Source: Cranoglanis bouderius (lineage: Eukaryota > Chordata > Actinopteri > Siluriformes > Cranoglanididae). Taken from it: a DNA stretch of 64,000 nt. This document shows, in pieces, positions 34,351 to 45,520 of the stretch (position 1 is the stretch's first letter; each line of letters starts with the position of its first letter). The DNA is taken from the NCBI GenBank assembly GCA_023630585.1, contig CM042552.1:1567001-1631000 (forward strand). Direction: 5' to 3'. The notes beneath the pieces were generated by a model, which was not told where the DNA came from, made no database searches, and saw only the letters and a list, made by a program, of their open reading frames with translations. A program made the position numbers and the translations under genes.

Positions 34351-35368
34351 ACTTAACTAACCCCTAATCACCTAACTAACCCCTAAAAAAACCTGTACTT
34401 ACACTGGCTCTTACAGCTCTACTCTGTGCACTTTGCTCCTCTAGCACTCAATCAAAAATCTGATATGGTAGCACTTCTTATATTTATTGCTACATGAATA
34501 AGTATAAAATGTAAATACTATAATACTGTAATATTGAATATAATACCATAATACTGAATATAATACTGTAATACTGAATATTACATCAGTATAAGTTTAG
34601 GATGATGTGACAGGAAAAAGCTCTCAATTCCTGACAAAACAGATTTTTATTTAATGCTGAATGAATGTATTAGAAAATGAAAGTTTATGTAAGCAGAACT
34701 CAGAATAAATGTGTGTAAAGCAGTTATTTCCACATGACTGAGTGAAATGAACTCAACAGCTCCTCCTTCAGGCCAAAGGAGTCACAGCAGGAGATGGTCA
34801 TAGAGAGAAACACATAAACCCAGTGTTAATTATGGCTTTACAGGACTGTAAACACTGATACACACCAGCATGATGAAGTACAATAAAAAAAAAATTAAAT
34901 GGTCATTTATCATAAACATTTCAAGTAAATGACCTCATTTAATCACACACTGCAACTTAATGCACCAGTGTATACATGATAAACACTATATATTTATATA
35001 TTTCACTGATAGAATTACAAAGAAATAAAACAGAAAACATAAAATAGTCATAAAATAACCGATATAATCTAGCAAATGTAATATTTTCTACAAAATATAC
35101 TTAGGTTTGTGAATAAATATTTTAAAAATACTCCTAAAAGATCCTCTCTGGAATGTTATTGGTCTTTAACCTGGATTCTGAGCTCGGGTGCAGAGTTTAT
35201 AATGAGTCTCCTTTATAAATCCAAACTGTGAATTACAGCTAACAGTTTAATCCTGATAAATATTTACACTTATCCAATATTCTCCAGTTGTGTTGTTTAA
35301 ACTTGTCATGATTTGAGATCTTGTGGTTTTTATCCAGCAAGTGTCCAGAAGACATCAGAAGGTCTAAA
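34351..35368. other. Shared downstream flank of gene 4
   Basis: No exon. From about 34590 this is nearly identical to 60010-60795 downstream of gene 6, so it belongs to the segmental duplication. On the minus strand an AATAAA at 34646-34651, also present in the gene 6 copy, could end a roughly 1-kb 3' UTR. Confidence 0.5.
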
Positions 35369-35578
35369 GATGGCTTTACACTGTATGATTTTCAGCCAGA
35401 TTTTGCTGATACAGGAAAAAACTTACACACTGTAAAAGAATTGTTTGGTTGTGAGCTGAGATCGGTGGTCTTACAACGCATAATGAGACACGCCCACCAG
35501 CGGATGATTAAGTGCCACTGGTCTGGCAGTATGAGCTCTCTTAAAGCTCTGCTGAAATCCCACAGTGTAAAACCAGCT
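35369..35578. mobile_element. Small inverted-repeat element (MITE) in gene 4 3' flank
   Basis: The left end GGCTTTACACTGTATGATTT and the complement of the right end (GGTTTTACACTGTGGGATTT) match at about 17 of 20 positions. About 210 bp. An identical-looking copy is at 60798-61007 beside gene 6, so insertion predates the duplication. The 90-codon open frame across it is accidental. Confidence 0.65.
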
Positions 35579-35670
35579 TCATTTACAAATTAGCCATCAA
35601 AGTTTCTAGAAGCTTTCCACTGTGACCAGGTGGAAGTTGTGGTGAGGTTAAATAAATGGGTGAACGTTGT

Positions 35671-38600
35671 TTATTTCACTCTGCTGTAGATCACAGGATC
35701 CTCAGCATTGGACGACCTACAGAAAGAGAGTAAATGATCACAGTAAGATCCAGCAGAAGAAAATTTCCAGCTCTGTTAGAGTGGAGGAAACAGACCTGCT
35801 CCTCTCACCTGTAGTCAGCACCACTGCCAGTAAATCTGACACTAGCGTACTGAACCTCCTCGTCCTCAGAGGCAGAAGCTTTCACAGCAGAACTCACAGC
35901 GTTCCCGGGGTCAGCGGCACTCTGGTGTACAATGCTGGCATACAGAACTTCATCCTGATTGGCCGAGGCTGAATCAGATACAGTGTTGATTGGATTTGTT
36001 ATTGCTACGTTGGCATAAAGATTATCCTGAGGTGGGAGAACATGACATCACAGAGACAGAGGAGTGAAAATGCAGAACATCTAACTTTACACCACAGCAC
36101 TGTTGAATTCTGGATTGTAATTGGTCAGGTGTTGATTAATTTTCTGTAACAGCAGCTCTGACAGTAGTGCAGCTGCAAATCACAGGTTTATATAAATGCA
36201 CTTGTTCTCTAAGAGAGAGAAAAAAGTGGCTGGTGAGGGAACGACTGTTTATAGCTGCTATAATGTAAGCGACAACAGGAAGTAACTTGTTTTTTTCCAG
36301 ATGGTCCACAATATTAAATGTAACTGTAAATAGATAAATAAGTATGGCATAATCTTTAATTTAAAAAAAAAATGAATTGTTGGTAAAATAATTGATGTTA
36401 TAAGAGGAATAAAACACTTGGGGATGTGCTGTTATAGGAAAATAATCAACTTCAAGGTATCAGTAACATTATTTTACTACAGCAACACACAGTAGTGTTT
36501 AAATGGCAATATACAGGTGCATCTAAAAAAAAATAGAATCTTGTGGAAAAGTTATTTTTTTCCATAATTTAATTCAAAAAGTGGAACTTTCATATATTCT
36601 AGATTCATTACACATAAAGTGAAATATTTCAAGCCTTTTTTTGTTTTAATGTTGATGATTACAGCTTACAGCTCATGGAAATCAAAAATCAAGTATCTCA
36701 AAATATTAGAATAAAGAATTTATAATACAGAAATGTCGACCTTCTGAAAAGTATGTTAATTTATGCACTCAATACTTGGTCAGGGCTCCTTTTTCATGAA
36801 TTACTGCATCAGTGGGGCGTGGCATGGAGGCAATCAGCCTGTGGCACTGCTGAGGTGTTATGGAAGCCCAGGTCGCTTTGATAGCGGCCTTCAGCTCGTC
36901 TGTATCGTTGGGTCTGGTGTCTCTCATCTTCCTCTTGACAAAATTCAGGTCAGGTGAGTCGGCTGGCCGATCAAGCACAGTAACACCATGGTCAGCAAAC
37001 CAGCAAAACTAGTAGTTTCGGCTCTGTGGGCAGGTGTCAAGTCCTGCTGGAAAAGGAAATCAGCATCTCCATAAAGCTTGTCAGCAGATGGAAGCATGAA
37101 GTGCTCTAAAATCTCCTGGTAGACACTGCATTGACTTTCAACTTGAGAAAACACAGTGGACCGACACCAGCAGATGACATCGCACCCCAAATCATCACTG
37201 ACTGTGGAGACTTCACACTGGACTTCAAGCAACTTGGATTCGGTGCCTCTCCACTCTTCCTCCAGACTCTGGGACCTTGATTTCCAAATGAAATGCAACA
37301 TTTACTTTAATCTGAAAAGAGGACTTTAGACCACTGAGCAACAGTCCAGTTCTTTTTCTCCTTATCCCAGTTAAGACGCTTCTGATGTCGTCTTTGGTTC
37401 AGGAGTGGCTTGACACTAGGAATGCAACACTTGTAGCCCATTTCCTGGACACATCTGTTCATGGTTGCTCTTGATGCACTCACTCCAGCCTCAGTCCACT
37501 CCTTGTGAAGCTCCCCCAAGTTCTTGAATTGGCTTTGCTTGACAATCTTCTCAAGGCTGCAGTCATCCCTGTTGTTTGTGTACTTTTTCCTACCACACTT
37601 TTCCCTTCCAGTCAACGTTCCATGAATGTGGTTGTGTGTACTGAGCCAGACTGAGAGATGAAAGGCTCAGGAAACCTTTGCAGGTGTTTTGAGTTAATTA
37701 GCTGATTAGAGTCTTCTCTGGTCGACATTTCTGTATTATAAATTCTTTATTCTAATATTTTGAGATACTGGATTTTTGATTTCCATGAGCTGTAAGCCGT
37801 AATCATCAAGATTAAAACAAAAAAAGGCTTGAAGTATTTCACTTTATATGTAATGAATCTAGAATCTATGAAAGTTCCACTTTTTGAATTAAATTACAGA
37901 AAAAAATAGACGTTTCGATGATATTCTAATTTTTTGAGATGCACCTGTAAATACACAATTCAACAATTATCTGTACATTTATTTACCTGTTTTAAACTTT
38001 GGTCTACTGTTGACCCAATTATTTTATTTTTCCTGTTGAAAAAAATTATTAAACAAATTATCAACATTGTAGGAAATTTGTTAAATACATTAGTATTGTC
38101 TCAGTAAACACTAAACATACATAAACCTGTACAGTTAAAACACAAGTGTTTACTAGTAAACTATTCACACACACAGAGCTGTACAACAGACAATTCTTTA
38201 AATTTCTGTGGAACGAAAAAGATTTTAAGCAAACTATAGTTTTTACAGTGTTGTAAAAATATCTAGTATTTTCTTACCTTATAAACAGGAAGGTGATGAT
38301 GAGACAAACACACACAAACACAACAGCCCCAACACCTGCGTACACACCTAAGATCTGAAACCCTGTGTGGACGATGATGTGATAATGAATCAGTGTTAAA
38401 TATTTATCAGTGTGATTCTGATTTATAGATTTACATCATCGCTCTTACTGTTTAAAGTGACGTGCCCTGCAGCTGATCTCCCAGAGCCGTGTTTATTCTG
38501 AGCCTCGCAGTAGTACTGTCCACTCTGTAGAGCTCTGTAACTCTGTCCAGATCCTACAGGTGATGATTCTTTCTCCTTAAGCCAGGTGTAGTTCTCCACA

Positions 38601-41600
38601 GGTGGGTTAGCATCACTGCTGCAGGTCAGAGTCACTGAACTGCCCTCCACTATTTCACCAGAGGAGCTGATGGACACTGAGATGTTCTTTGGAGGATCTA
38701 AAATCGGTAGGAACGTGAGACGTTAAAGTAAATCTATGAGAGCTTTATCTCTTATTGACTGTGAGGAGATCTTCAGCTTTAACTTACACAGAACATTCAG
38801 AGTTACACCGATGGAGTCCTGATGTCCGACTTCATTACTGCACTTGCACTTGTACTCTCCACTGTCCTCAGAGCTGATCTTGGAGATGTTGTAGGTCTTT
38901 CCTTTTCCTACTGATGTCATTCCCTTAAACCAGGTGTAGTCCTTCACAGGTGGGTTAGCATCACTGCTGCAGGTCAGAGTCACTGAACTGCCCTCCACTA
39001 TTTCACCAGAGGAGCTGATGGACACTGAGACGTTCTTTGGAGAATCTAAAATGGGTAGGAAAGTGAAACTTTAAAGTAAATCTATGAGAGTTTTATCTCT
39101 TATTGACTGTGAGGAGATCTTCAGCTTTAACTTACACAGAACAGTCAGAGTTACACCGCTGGAGTCCTGATGTCCGACTTCATTACTGCACTTGCACTTG
39201 TACTCTCCACTGTCCTCAGAGCTGATCTTGGACATGTTGTAGGTCTTTCCTTTTCCTACTGATGTCATCCCCTTAAACCAGGTGTAGTTCTCCACAGGTG
39301 GGTTAGCATAACTGCTGCAGGTCAGATTCACTGAACTGCCCTCCACTATTTCACCAGAGGAGCTGATGGACACTGAGACGTTCTTTGGAGAATCTAAAAT
39401 GGGTAGGAAAGTGAAACTTTAAAGTAAATCTATGAGAGTTTTATCTCTTATTGGCTGTGAGGAGATCTTCAGCTTTAACTTACACAGAACATTCAGAGTT
39501 ACACCACTGGAGTACTGATGTCCGACTTCATTACTGCACTTGCACTTGTACTCTCCACTGTCCTCAGAGCTGATCTTGGAGATGTTGTAGGTCTTTCCTT
39601 TTGCTACTGATGTTGTCCCCTTAAACCAGGTGTAGTTCTCTACAGGTGGGTTAGCATAACTGCTACAGGTCAGAGTCACTGAACTGTATTCCACTGTTTC
39701 ACCGGAGGAGCTGATGGACACTGAGACGTTCTTTGGAGGATCTAGAGAGTTCCAAGATAAGAGTGAGGAAAACAGCTCATGACCAGTACTTGAAGGCAGT
39801 GTGATTTTAACACTTTCAGCACTTCTCACCACTTATTTTCAACATTATGTGTGTCCTCCATTGAATATAAAATCAACTTTATCACCATAATTTGATCATA
39901 ATTCGGAGAATCTTTTTATTGTGATAAATCATGAACACCTTGCCTGTAAATGCTTGTATTCTTTCCTTTACATGGTCAAAATTGTATCAACTTTGAAATG
40001 TGAAACTGAAATGCTCAGAACAAAACTCCTACAAGACATAGCAAATCACAAAGCTCCAACTATATAATATCATCAACAAAAGAACTCAGTTGAATCAGTT
40101 ATCTCATCTTCATCCAGATCAACCAGGATTCATTAAAGGAAGACATTCCTCAAATATCTTGCAAAGTTTCATCAACTTAATAATCTAATTTGTTTCCATA
40201 TAATATACTAAAGTTTTCAACTAAGGTTGTCACTTTTCTCCCTAATTCAGTCATGTCCAATTCCCACCCACCCCAATTCCCAACACGTGCTTCCTCTCAG
40301 GCACGTGAAAGCAGCCGACTACATCTTTTCGAACTGTGGCTGCTCAGGCAACGTCAGGGGGTGATGTAACACTCTCAAAAGAAAGCGCTATCTGCCCACT
40401 TCTGCATGCATGAGCTCACAGACACCCATGATTGATTATTGTCATTGTGATTGATAGCGGAGACAAAGTAAGCCCCTCCCTCCTTGAGAGCACTGCCAAT
40501 TTTGTTCTCTTGGACTCCCAGCCACGGATGGCTGTGGACCTACCTTCTCAGCGCACTTAAAACATGTGTTTGTGCAAAATCATTTCTAATTTGGATCAGA
40601 GCAATTTATCACACCCACTGCCACATTAATTACTAATGGAATAAAGTATAAAACGTCACATTACACATTGGGACCATTCAAGGATCTCCACTCTCTCCAT
40701 CTCCATTTTTGCTTTATACCTAGAACCATTAGCTGTAGCAATTAGTTTAAAATGACAGCATCACAGGTATAAAAACAGGAAGTTGTCAGGAAGAAGGTAT
40801 GTTACCCGAAAGGGAGGAGCAGAAGAAACAAAGGGTCCTAAGGATCATACACTCTGGGAACTGTCTGGGGTGCTGTATGAGCTGGACCTTCTACCGCACC
40901 TTCCACATGGACACAACAATGCAGTCAGCAGCAGCTACTGCAGCAGAACTGAACATCTCCTACTACCTAAAGGTACATCATCAGTGCGTGCCCCCTCCCA
41001 GCGTCCCTAACCTCTGTCTCCTCCTGACTGCAGTGGTGAACACATGGGTTGGTGCACAACATAAATGACAACAGCGTCTCAGTCATGGGGAAAGGACAAC
41101 AACACTCTGAAACAGCTCAAGCAGACACTCGCCCCCCTGAGAAGGGTCAGATGAATACAAAGGCAGAGGATATTGGGTTATGTTGGAAAAACTTTTGGTG
41201 AATCTTATAAAAGATCTAATAAAGCAACTAGACAAAATCAAAAAAGCTAGCTCTTCAACTTCGTGGTAAAGCCATGCAACCCTCATCACCTCATCTGTTT
41301 TTTTTTATTTATTTTATTTATTTATTTATTTATTAGCCAAACTAACGTTATGTCTCTCTAACGTTATTTACTTACACCAGTACTTTGTTATTGTTTTCCT
41401 TTATTAACTACTGAGTTTTACAATATATAAGAAAAGGTAAATAAAGCTCACATCTGACGCTGAGGGTTTGAGGAGGAGAGGGGAGATGTTCATATCCTCT
41501 TACAGCACAGCTATAACTGCCTGCATCCTCACTGCTGACCGGCTGCAGGTGGACTTCATTGCTCTTGGTGGTCTTTGTGGTTAAATCACGTCTGTTTTTG

Positions 41601-44600
41601 TACCAGATGAATGTTGGATCAGTCAGACTGCAGGTGGTTTTACAGGTCAGAACGGCTGATTGTCCCTCTGTCACTTCTGCAGGAGCGATCACCTCAAGAT
41701 CTTAAACAACGAGAGAAATTAAATCAGGAACGCTGTCCTGAAGACAGTAAAGTGACTACTTTTAAAACTCTGCTCTCTCAAACTGTTTTTCTATCTAATG
41801 ATAATCATTTCAGTATTATTTTCAGTGTTAATAACCTTCTCATCACTGGAAGCTAGTCTTTTTTTTTATTATTTTTTTTATCAACCCCACACTTTGTACT
41901 TTGACAGAAAAGAAGGGCGATCACAAGTACAGTTTTCAAATAACATGATTCCCAAAAACAGTTATGTTTACAAACATAAATAATAGATACACTGTTCAAA
42001 ATTAGACGGAAAAAGTATTTGGACACGTAAGATTATTCTGGTTGTCACGAACAATCCATAGTTAATGATGAACTACACCATGTGTTACTCTGCTATTGAC
42101 ACTTATATGAAGTTGAAGGTAATTGACTACATACTGTACATCCACTATAAATTTGCTTGGATCAGTTTCAAGCTCAAAGATGAAGGACAGACAACGTACA
42201 GGCTGACCCAAAAATACCACCAGCACACTGGGCAGGATAATTCTGAGTAGAATCAAGAAAAACAGATGAGAAACAGCAGCAAGGATTGCTTCAGATATCA
42301 AGGATTCAGATACAACTTAGTACACAAACTATTTAAAACAGGATCAATGAGAATGAATACAGAGGGAGAAAAATGCAGCGGAAACCATTCATCAGCCTCA
42401 AGAATAAGAAAGCAAGAGTGAAATTCGCACATGCACAGAAAAACAGCATCCTCGGAGAACTGTCATATTTTCAGATGAATCCTAATGGGACCTGGATGGA
42501 TCTGATGGTAGAGCGTTTGTGTGGAGAAAGCCAGGAGAAGAATTCCAACCAAACTGCACTAAGGGTACCTACAGTGGTGTTGGTGAGCTTCTGTTCATTG
42601 ATGGCATCATGAACTCAGAACTGTACTGAGGTACTTTGAATGGAAACTTGCAGAAGTCAGCAAAGAAATTATTCAAGGGACAGAAGTGGATTTTTCAGCA
42701 GGATGATGATCCAAAGCACCGGCAGCCTTTTGAAAGAACACTTCCCACATCTCTGACCTCAACTCTATAGAGCATTTATGGATGCAATGAAGAAGAAATT
42801 AACATATTGTTGAGGCTCTATTGTGGAGGAACTTATAGTTTTGTCGGTTAAAACTTCCACCACAACAGTCACAGGAACTGGCTAATTTCAGTCCCAGACA
42901 TTGTCAAGAAGTTCTGCAAATCAAAGGACGACAAACTAAACACTAAACCACTGTAACTGTGATCTTTAATGAAGCTACTATTGAGGGTCCAAATAATTTT
43001 TGTCTAATTATGAACAGTACATCTATTATTTTTTTATATTTTTAAACATAACAATTTTTTGGGAAGTGTCTTGTTTGAAATGCGTGCTTATGGTTTCTTT
43101 CTTTAAACAAATGCCATTTGGTTTGACGTTACTTTCTAATGCAGTGAAAATTATAAGTGTGAAATTAATTTAAGAAAAAAAAAGTTATAAAATTGTAGAT
43201 GTGGCTTAAGTGTCCAAATACTTTTTGGGGTTAACTGTACATAGAAAATAAGATGATTTTATTTACCTGTAACAGTGAGTTTAACTCCAGGATGACCTTG
43301 GAATCTTTCCTTTTCTACATCTGTTATGATTCTGAATAAATACATGTGTTCATCTGTTTTCTTCACGTCACTCAGTCTGAGGGAGAAGTGTTTCTGTTTA
43401 TCTCCTAAATACTCCACTCTGCCTGAGTAACCTGGTTCATTACGCAGATCAGTCACCTCTTTACCCTTAACTGGGTCTATTAACCAAAACGTGTTCGTCA
43501 CTCTAAGACGTGTTGGGTGTGTGTACGAGCCGTTCATAAACACTGTAGATCCTTTTAAAGCACAGAGATCTAGTTGGCTGTATTTCACGCTCCATTCATT
43601 CCCAAGAGCTCCTGAAACATGATACATGAAAGAGGTGATTAGAGGTCATTATCCTGAGCCCCATAAAACACTGAGTTATCTTACAGCTTCACTTCTCTCC
43701 TCTGGAACTCCGGGTTGGAGAAATAAAAACGATTCTTTACCACTGGAAGAAAACTGTGTGCAGGATCTGGACATAGGGGTGTGTTCTGAATTCAGGACTC
43801 GTAATGTGGAATTAATATTCAAACTGTGCAACTGCTTTATGATCCACTATTCACACTTTGTACTTAAGTGTTTTATATTTTTTAAGTCCAGTGTCAATGA
43901 CAGACAACTTTTTGTAACCACAATATTTCATCCTGGAATTTTGGGTTTTTGCAGGCATCTAAAATAAATTGTTGTCTGTTTCACTAATTCAGCCCCTTTA
44001 TACATTTATAAATCTATAAAGTTTAGGCATTTTTAGTTCATAGATTCTGGCCTTGAACTTTTTGTCTTGTGTGATATCGGCTCGAGTGAGGAGCAGGATT
44101 AAGTCCAGCACCACTGTCTGACAGTTTGATGTAACCACAATATGTCACACTGAAATGTATGTTTTAGATTTAAATACACTCAAACACAGTACAGAATGCC
44201 TGTGTTCAGGGCCAATATTAAATACATGCATATAATACTGTTAATTAATTACGAAATATCATCCATTTTTAAGTCTGTGAAATTATTATTATTTTTTTTT
44301 TGCTCAGAGGACATTGGAGGAGGCATATCTTAACCAAGTGCTGAATAATGAATGTGGAATGTGGATAATGTACAAATTAAAGAAAATTTGAAGTGATTAA
44401 TATGATCATTACAACTAGGACTATTCATGCAGCGATATTGGCAATATAGTAGACTTTTATTAGCGTGTGGTTCTGATTTACACACATAAGGTTCTGATTT
44501 ACACACATAAGGTTCTGATTTACAGACGTGTGTTTTTGTTGACAGCCTTTTTATTATATACACACTACTGAAAACGTGAAATTGAATAGGGAGCCCAGAA

Positions 44601-45002
44601 AATCCACTTAAGCAGCTGCATAACCTAAATATGTGGAACTTTTCCTTGTGTGAATACTGACATCACTTTTAGACTCAAGTCAGCAAATCTGAATACAGCA
44701 CTATGTGAGATTTTAATATACAAACGTAAAACAAAAATAAACAAAAATAAACAAACAAACAAACAAACAAACTGCAGTCCGCTGATTGGACGTTTGAGAA
44801 AGTGTTCAGACCACCACGGCTGTTAGAGACACACTGATATAAAACTACAGATTTATACATTTATAAATAACAAGTCTCCTCAAATATTGGTGTTTAAATG
44901 TGTTTTATTGTGTGCAGTGTGTGTGACTGTGATAACGTTTGACTCACCTGTGATCATGAGGAGAAAGATCAGACAAAGCAGAGAAGCCGTTTTAAGGGAC
45001 AT
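35671..45002 (-). CDS. Gene 4: CD22-like inhibitory receptor, six Ig domains, three ITIMs
   Basis: Predicted 688-residue type I receptor. Exons: 44948-45002 (signal, MSLKTASLLCLIFLL), 43267-43611 (V-set), 41452-41700, 39484-39741, 39136-39393, 38788-39045 and 38449-38697 (C2-like), 38278-38362 (membrane span, VGAVVFVCVCLIITFLF), 37987-38032, 35809-36026 and 35671-35716 (tail, stop TAA). Phases are consistent throughout. The V domain ends MYLFRI, placing an Arg where Siglecs keep their sialic-acid-binding Arg, and lacks the B-strand Cys (MNGSY). Domains 3-5 are near-identical tandem copies. The tail has canonical ITIMs VLYASI (Tyr630), VQYASV (Tyr661) and VIYSRV (Tyr684), plus NLYANV (Tyr605). 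Domain order, length and tail fit CD22 better than other Siglecs, but true orthology cannot be settled here. Introns carry two Tc1-like elements and a LINE fragment. Confidence 0.87.
36100..36510. repeat. Dispersed noncoding block, copy in gene 4 tail intron
   Basis: Same family as 4710-5165 ('attctggattgtaattggtc', 'gcagctgcaaatcac', 'aataaaacacttgggg'). It ends just before the Tc1-like element. The counterpart beside gene 6 (61525-61780) is shorter. Confidence 0.6.
36514..37947 (-). mobile_element. Tc1-like transposon with long inverted repeats
   Basis: Ends start CAGGTGCATCT, and the two arms remain complementary for roughly 220 bp, so this is a long-TIR Tc1 type. Flanked by TA at 36512-36513 and 37948-37949. 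The matching intron of gene 6 shows the uninterrupted site (near 61779-61785, 'gcaatataaatacac'), which confirms both the ends and the target duplication. Confidence 0.92.
36769..37615 (-). pseudogene. Tc1-like transposase, multiply frameshifted
   Basis: Three consecutive minus-strand pieces: the N-terminal/middle part (37615-37307, with NRDDCSLEKIVKQ and ATMNRCVQEMGY), a catalytic part with FLFQQDLTPAHRA (near 37050), and a C-terminal part (36978-36769) with SPDLNFVKRK and HRLIASMPRP. Stop codons, frame changes and altered catalytic context (QQDLTPAH for QQDxAPCH/PxH) show it is inactive. Confidence 0.85.
38788..39741 (-). repeat. Tandem 348-bp Ig exon-intron module, three copies in gene 4
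   Basis: Three 258-bp C2-type exons start at 39741, 39393 and 39045, exactly 348 bp apart, each followed by the same 90-bp intron. Exon and intron are both near-identical, so whole modules were duplicated or homogenised recently. Gene 3 has two such modules (26519 and 26171, again 348 bp apart); gene 6 has one. Confidence 0.9.
40085..40200 (+). pseudogene. L1-like LINE reverse transcriptase fragment
   Basis: In gene 4 intron, opposite strand. The plus strand reads HPDQPGFIKGRHSSNIL, the conserved DQxGFIxGR motif of L1-type polymerases. About 115 bp only. Confidence 0.6.
41930..43237 (+). mobile_element. Degraded Tc1-like element in gene 4 intron
   Basis: The arms are partly complementary (left 'aaataatagatacactgttc', right reversed 'aaataatagatgtactgttc'), and the right end finishes with a Tc1-type terminal sequence 'gtccaaatactttttggggt'. 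The plus strand keeps transposase scraps: RKPFISLKNKKARVKFAHA (near 42376-42440) and QQDDDPKH (near 42700). Many stops. Left boundary uncertain. Confidence 0.6.
44470..44530. repeat. 21-bp tandem repeat, about three units
   Basis: The unit is GGTTCTGATTTACACACATAA, in the first intron of gene 4. Confidence 0.85.
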
Positions 45003-45024
45003 CGTTCTTCTATAAAGATTCTAC

Positions 45025-45032
45025 ATGCAAAT
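45025..45032 (-). promoter_or_regulatory. Octamer motif upstream of gene 4
   Basis: The minus strand reads ATTTGCAT, an exact match to the Oct-1/Oct-2 octamer used by immunoglobulin and other B-cell promoters, 22 bp before the start codon. So close to the ATG it would have to sit in or next to the 5' UTR; it may be chance. Confidence 0.3.
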
Positions 45033-45125
45033 ATAAACATAAAATAAAATTACACCAAGAATCAAAGCCATCATAAAAGCTACTAAGCAGTTAAACTGAC
45101 CTTTCTTTAGACAGAATGATACGTG

Positions 45126-45127
<2 letters not shown>

Positions 45128-45172
<45 letters not shown>
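45128..45172. repeat. (ATT)n microsatellite
   Basis: About 15 units upstream of gene 4. Confidence 0.92.
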
Positions 45173-45199
45173 GTGCGGAGATGTTTATTTATGGAAGGA

Positions 45200-45520
45200 G
45201 TCTCCAGTATCAGCACTTTGTAAAAGTCAGAGGTAAAGCTGTAACTTTAAGTTTTCCGACATCTTCATCACCGAGGAGTTTACGCTTCTTTGTTTTTTCA
45301 CTTCTTTGAGAGAATAAAGAGAGGCTGGTGAGGGAACATCGATAACATAAAGTTATAACAGGAACTAACTTGTTTCATTCTTGTTTCAGCTCACTTGTTT
45401 CATTCCACAACATAAATTGTACCTATAAATAGATAGTGAAGTTTGCAAATTGCTGTAGTAGAAGAGGGAAAAACACATGGAGACATGCTGTTATGGGAAA
45501 ATAATCAACTTCACTACATA
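45200..45520. repeat. Dispersed noncoding block, copy upstream of gene 4
   Basis: Shares 'atggaaggagtctccagt', 'gaggagtttacgcttcttt' and 'gctgttatgggaaaataatc' with the copies in genes 1, 3 and 4. Confidence 0.6.

Noticed and set aside
35321..35593. 90-codon plus-strand frame conserved at 60750-61022
   Set aside because: Conserved only because the flank is duplicated; it runs across a small inverted-repeat element and has no protein features.
35667..35972. Plus-strand 101-codon frame, also at 61096-61404
   Set aside because: Antisense to the ITIM tail exons of genes 4 and 6.
44470..44530. Short CRISPR-like direct repeats
   Set aside because: Contiguous 21-bp tandem units without spacers, in a vertebrate intron.
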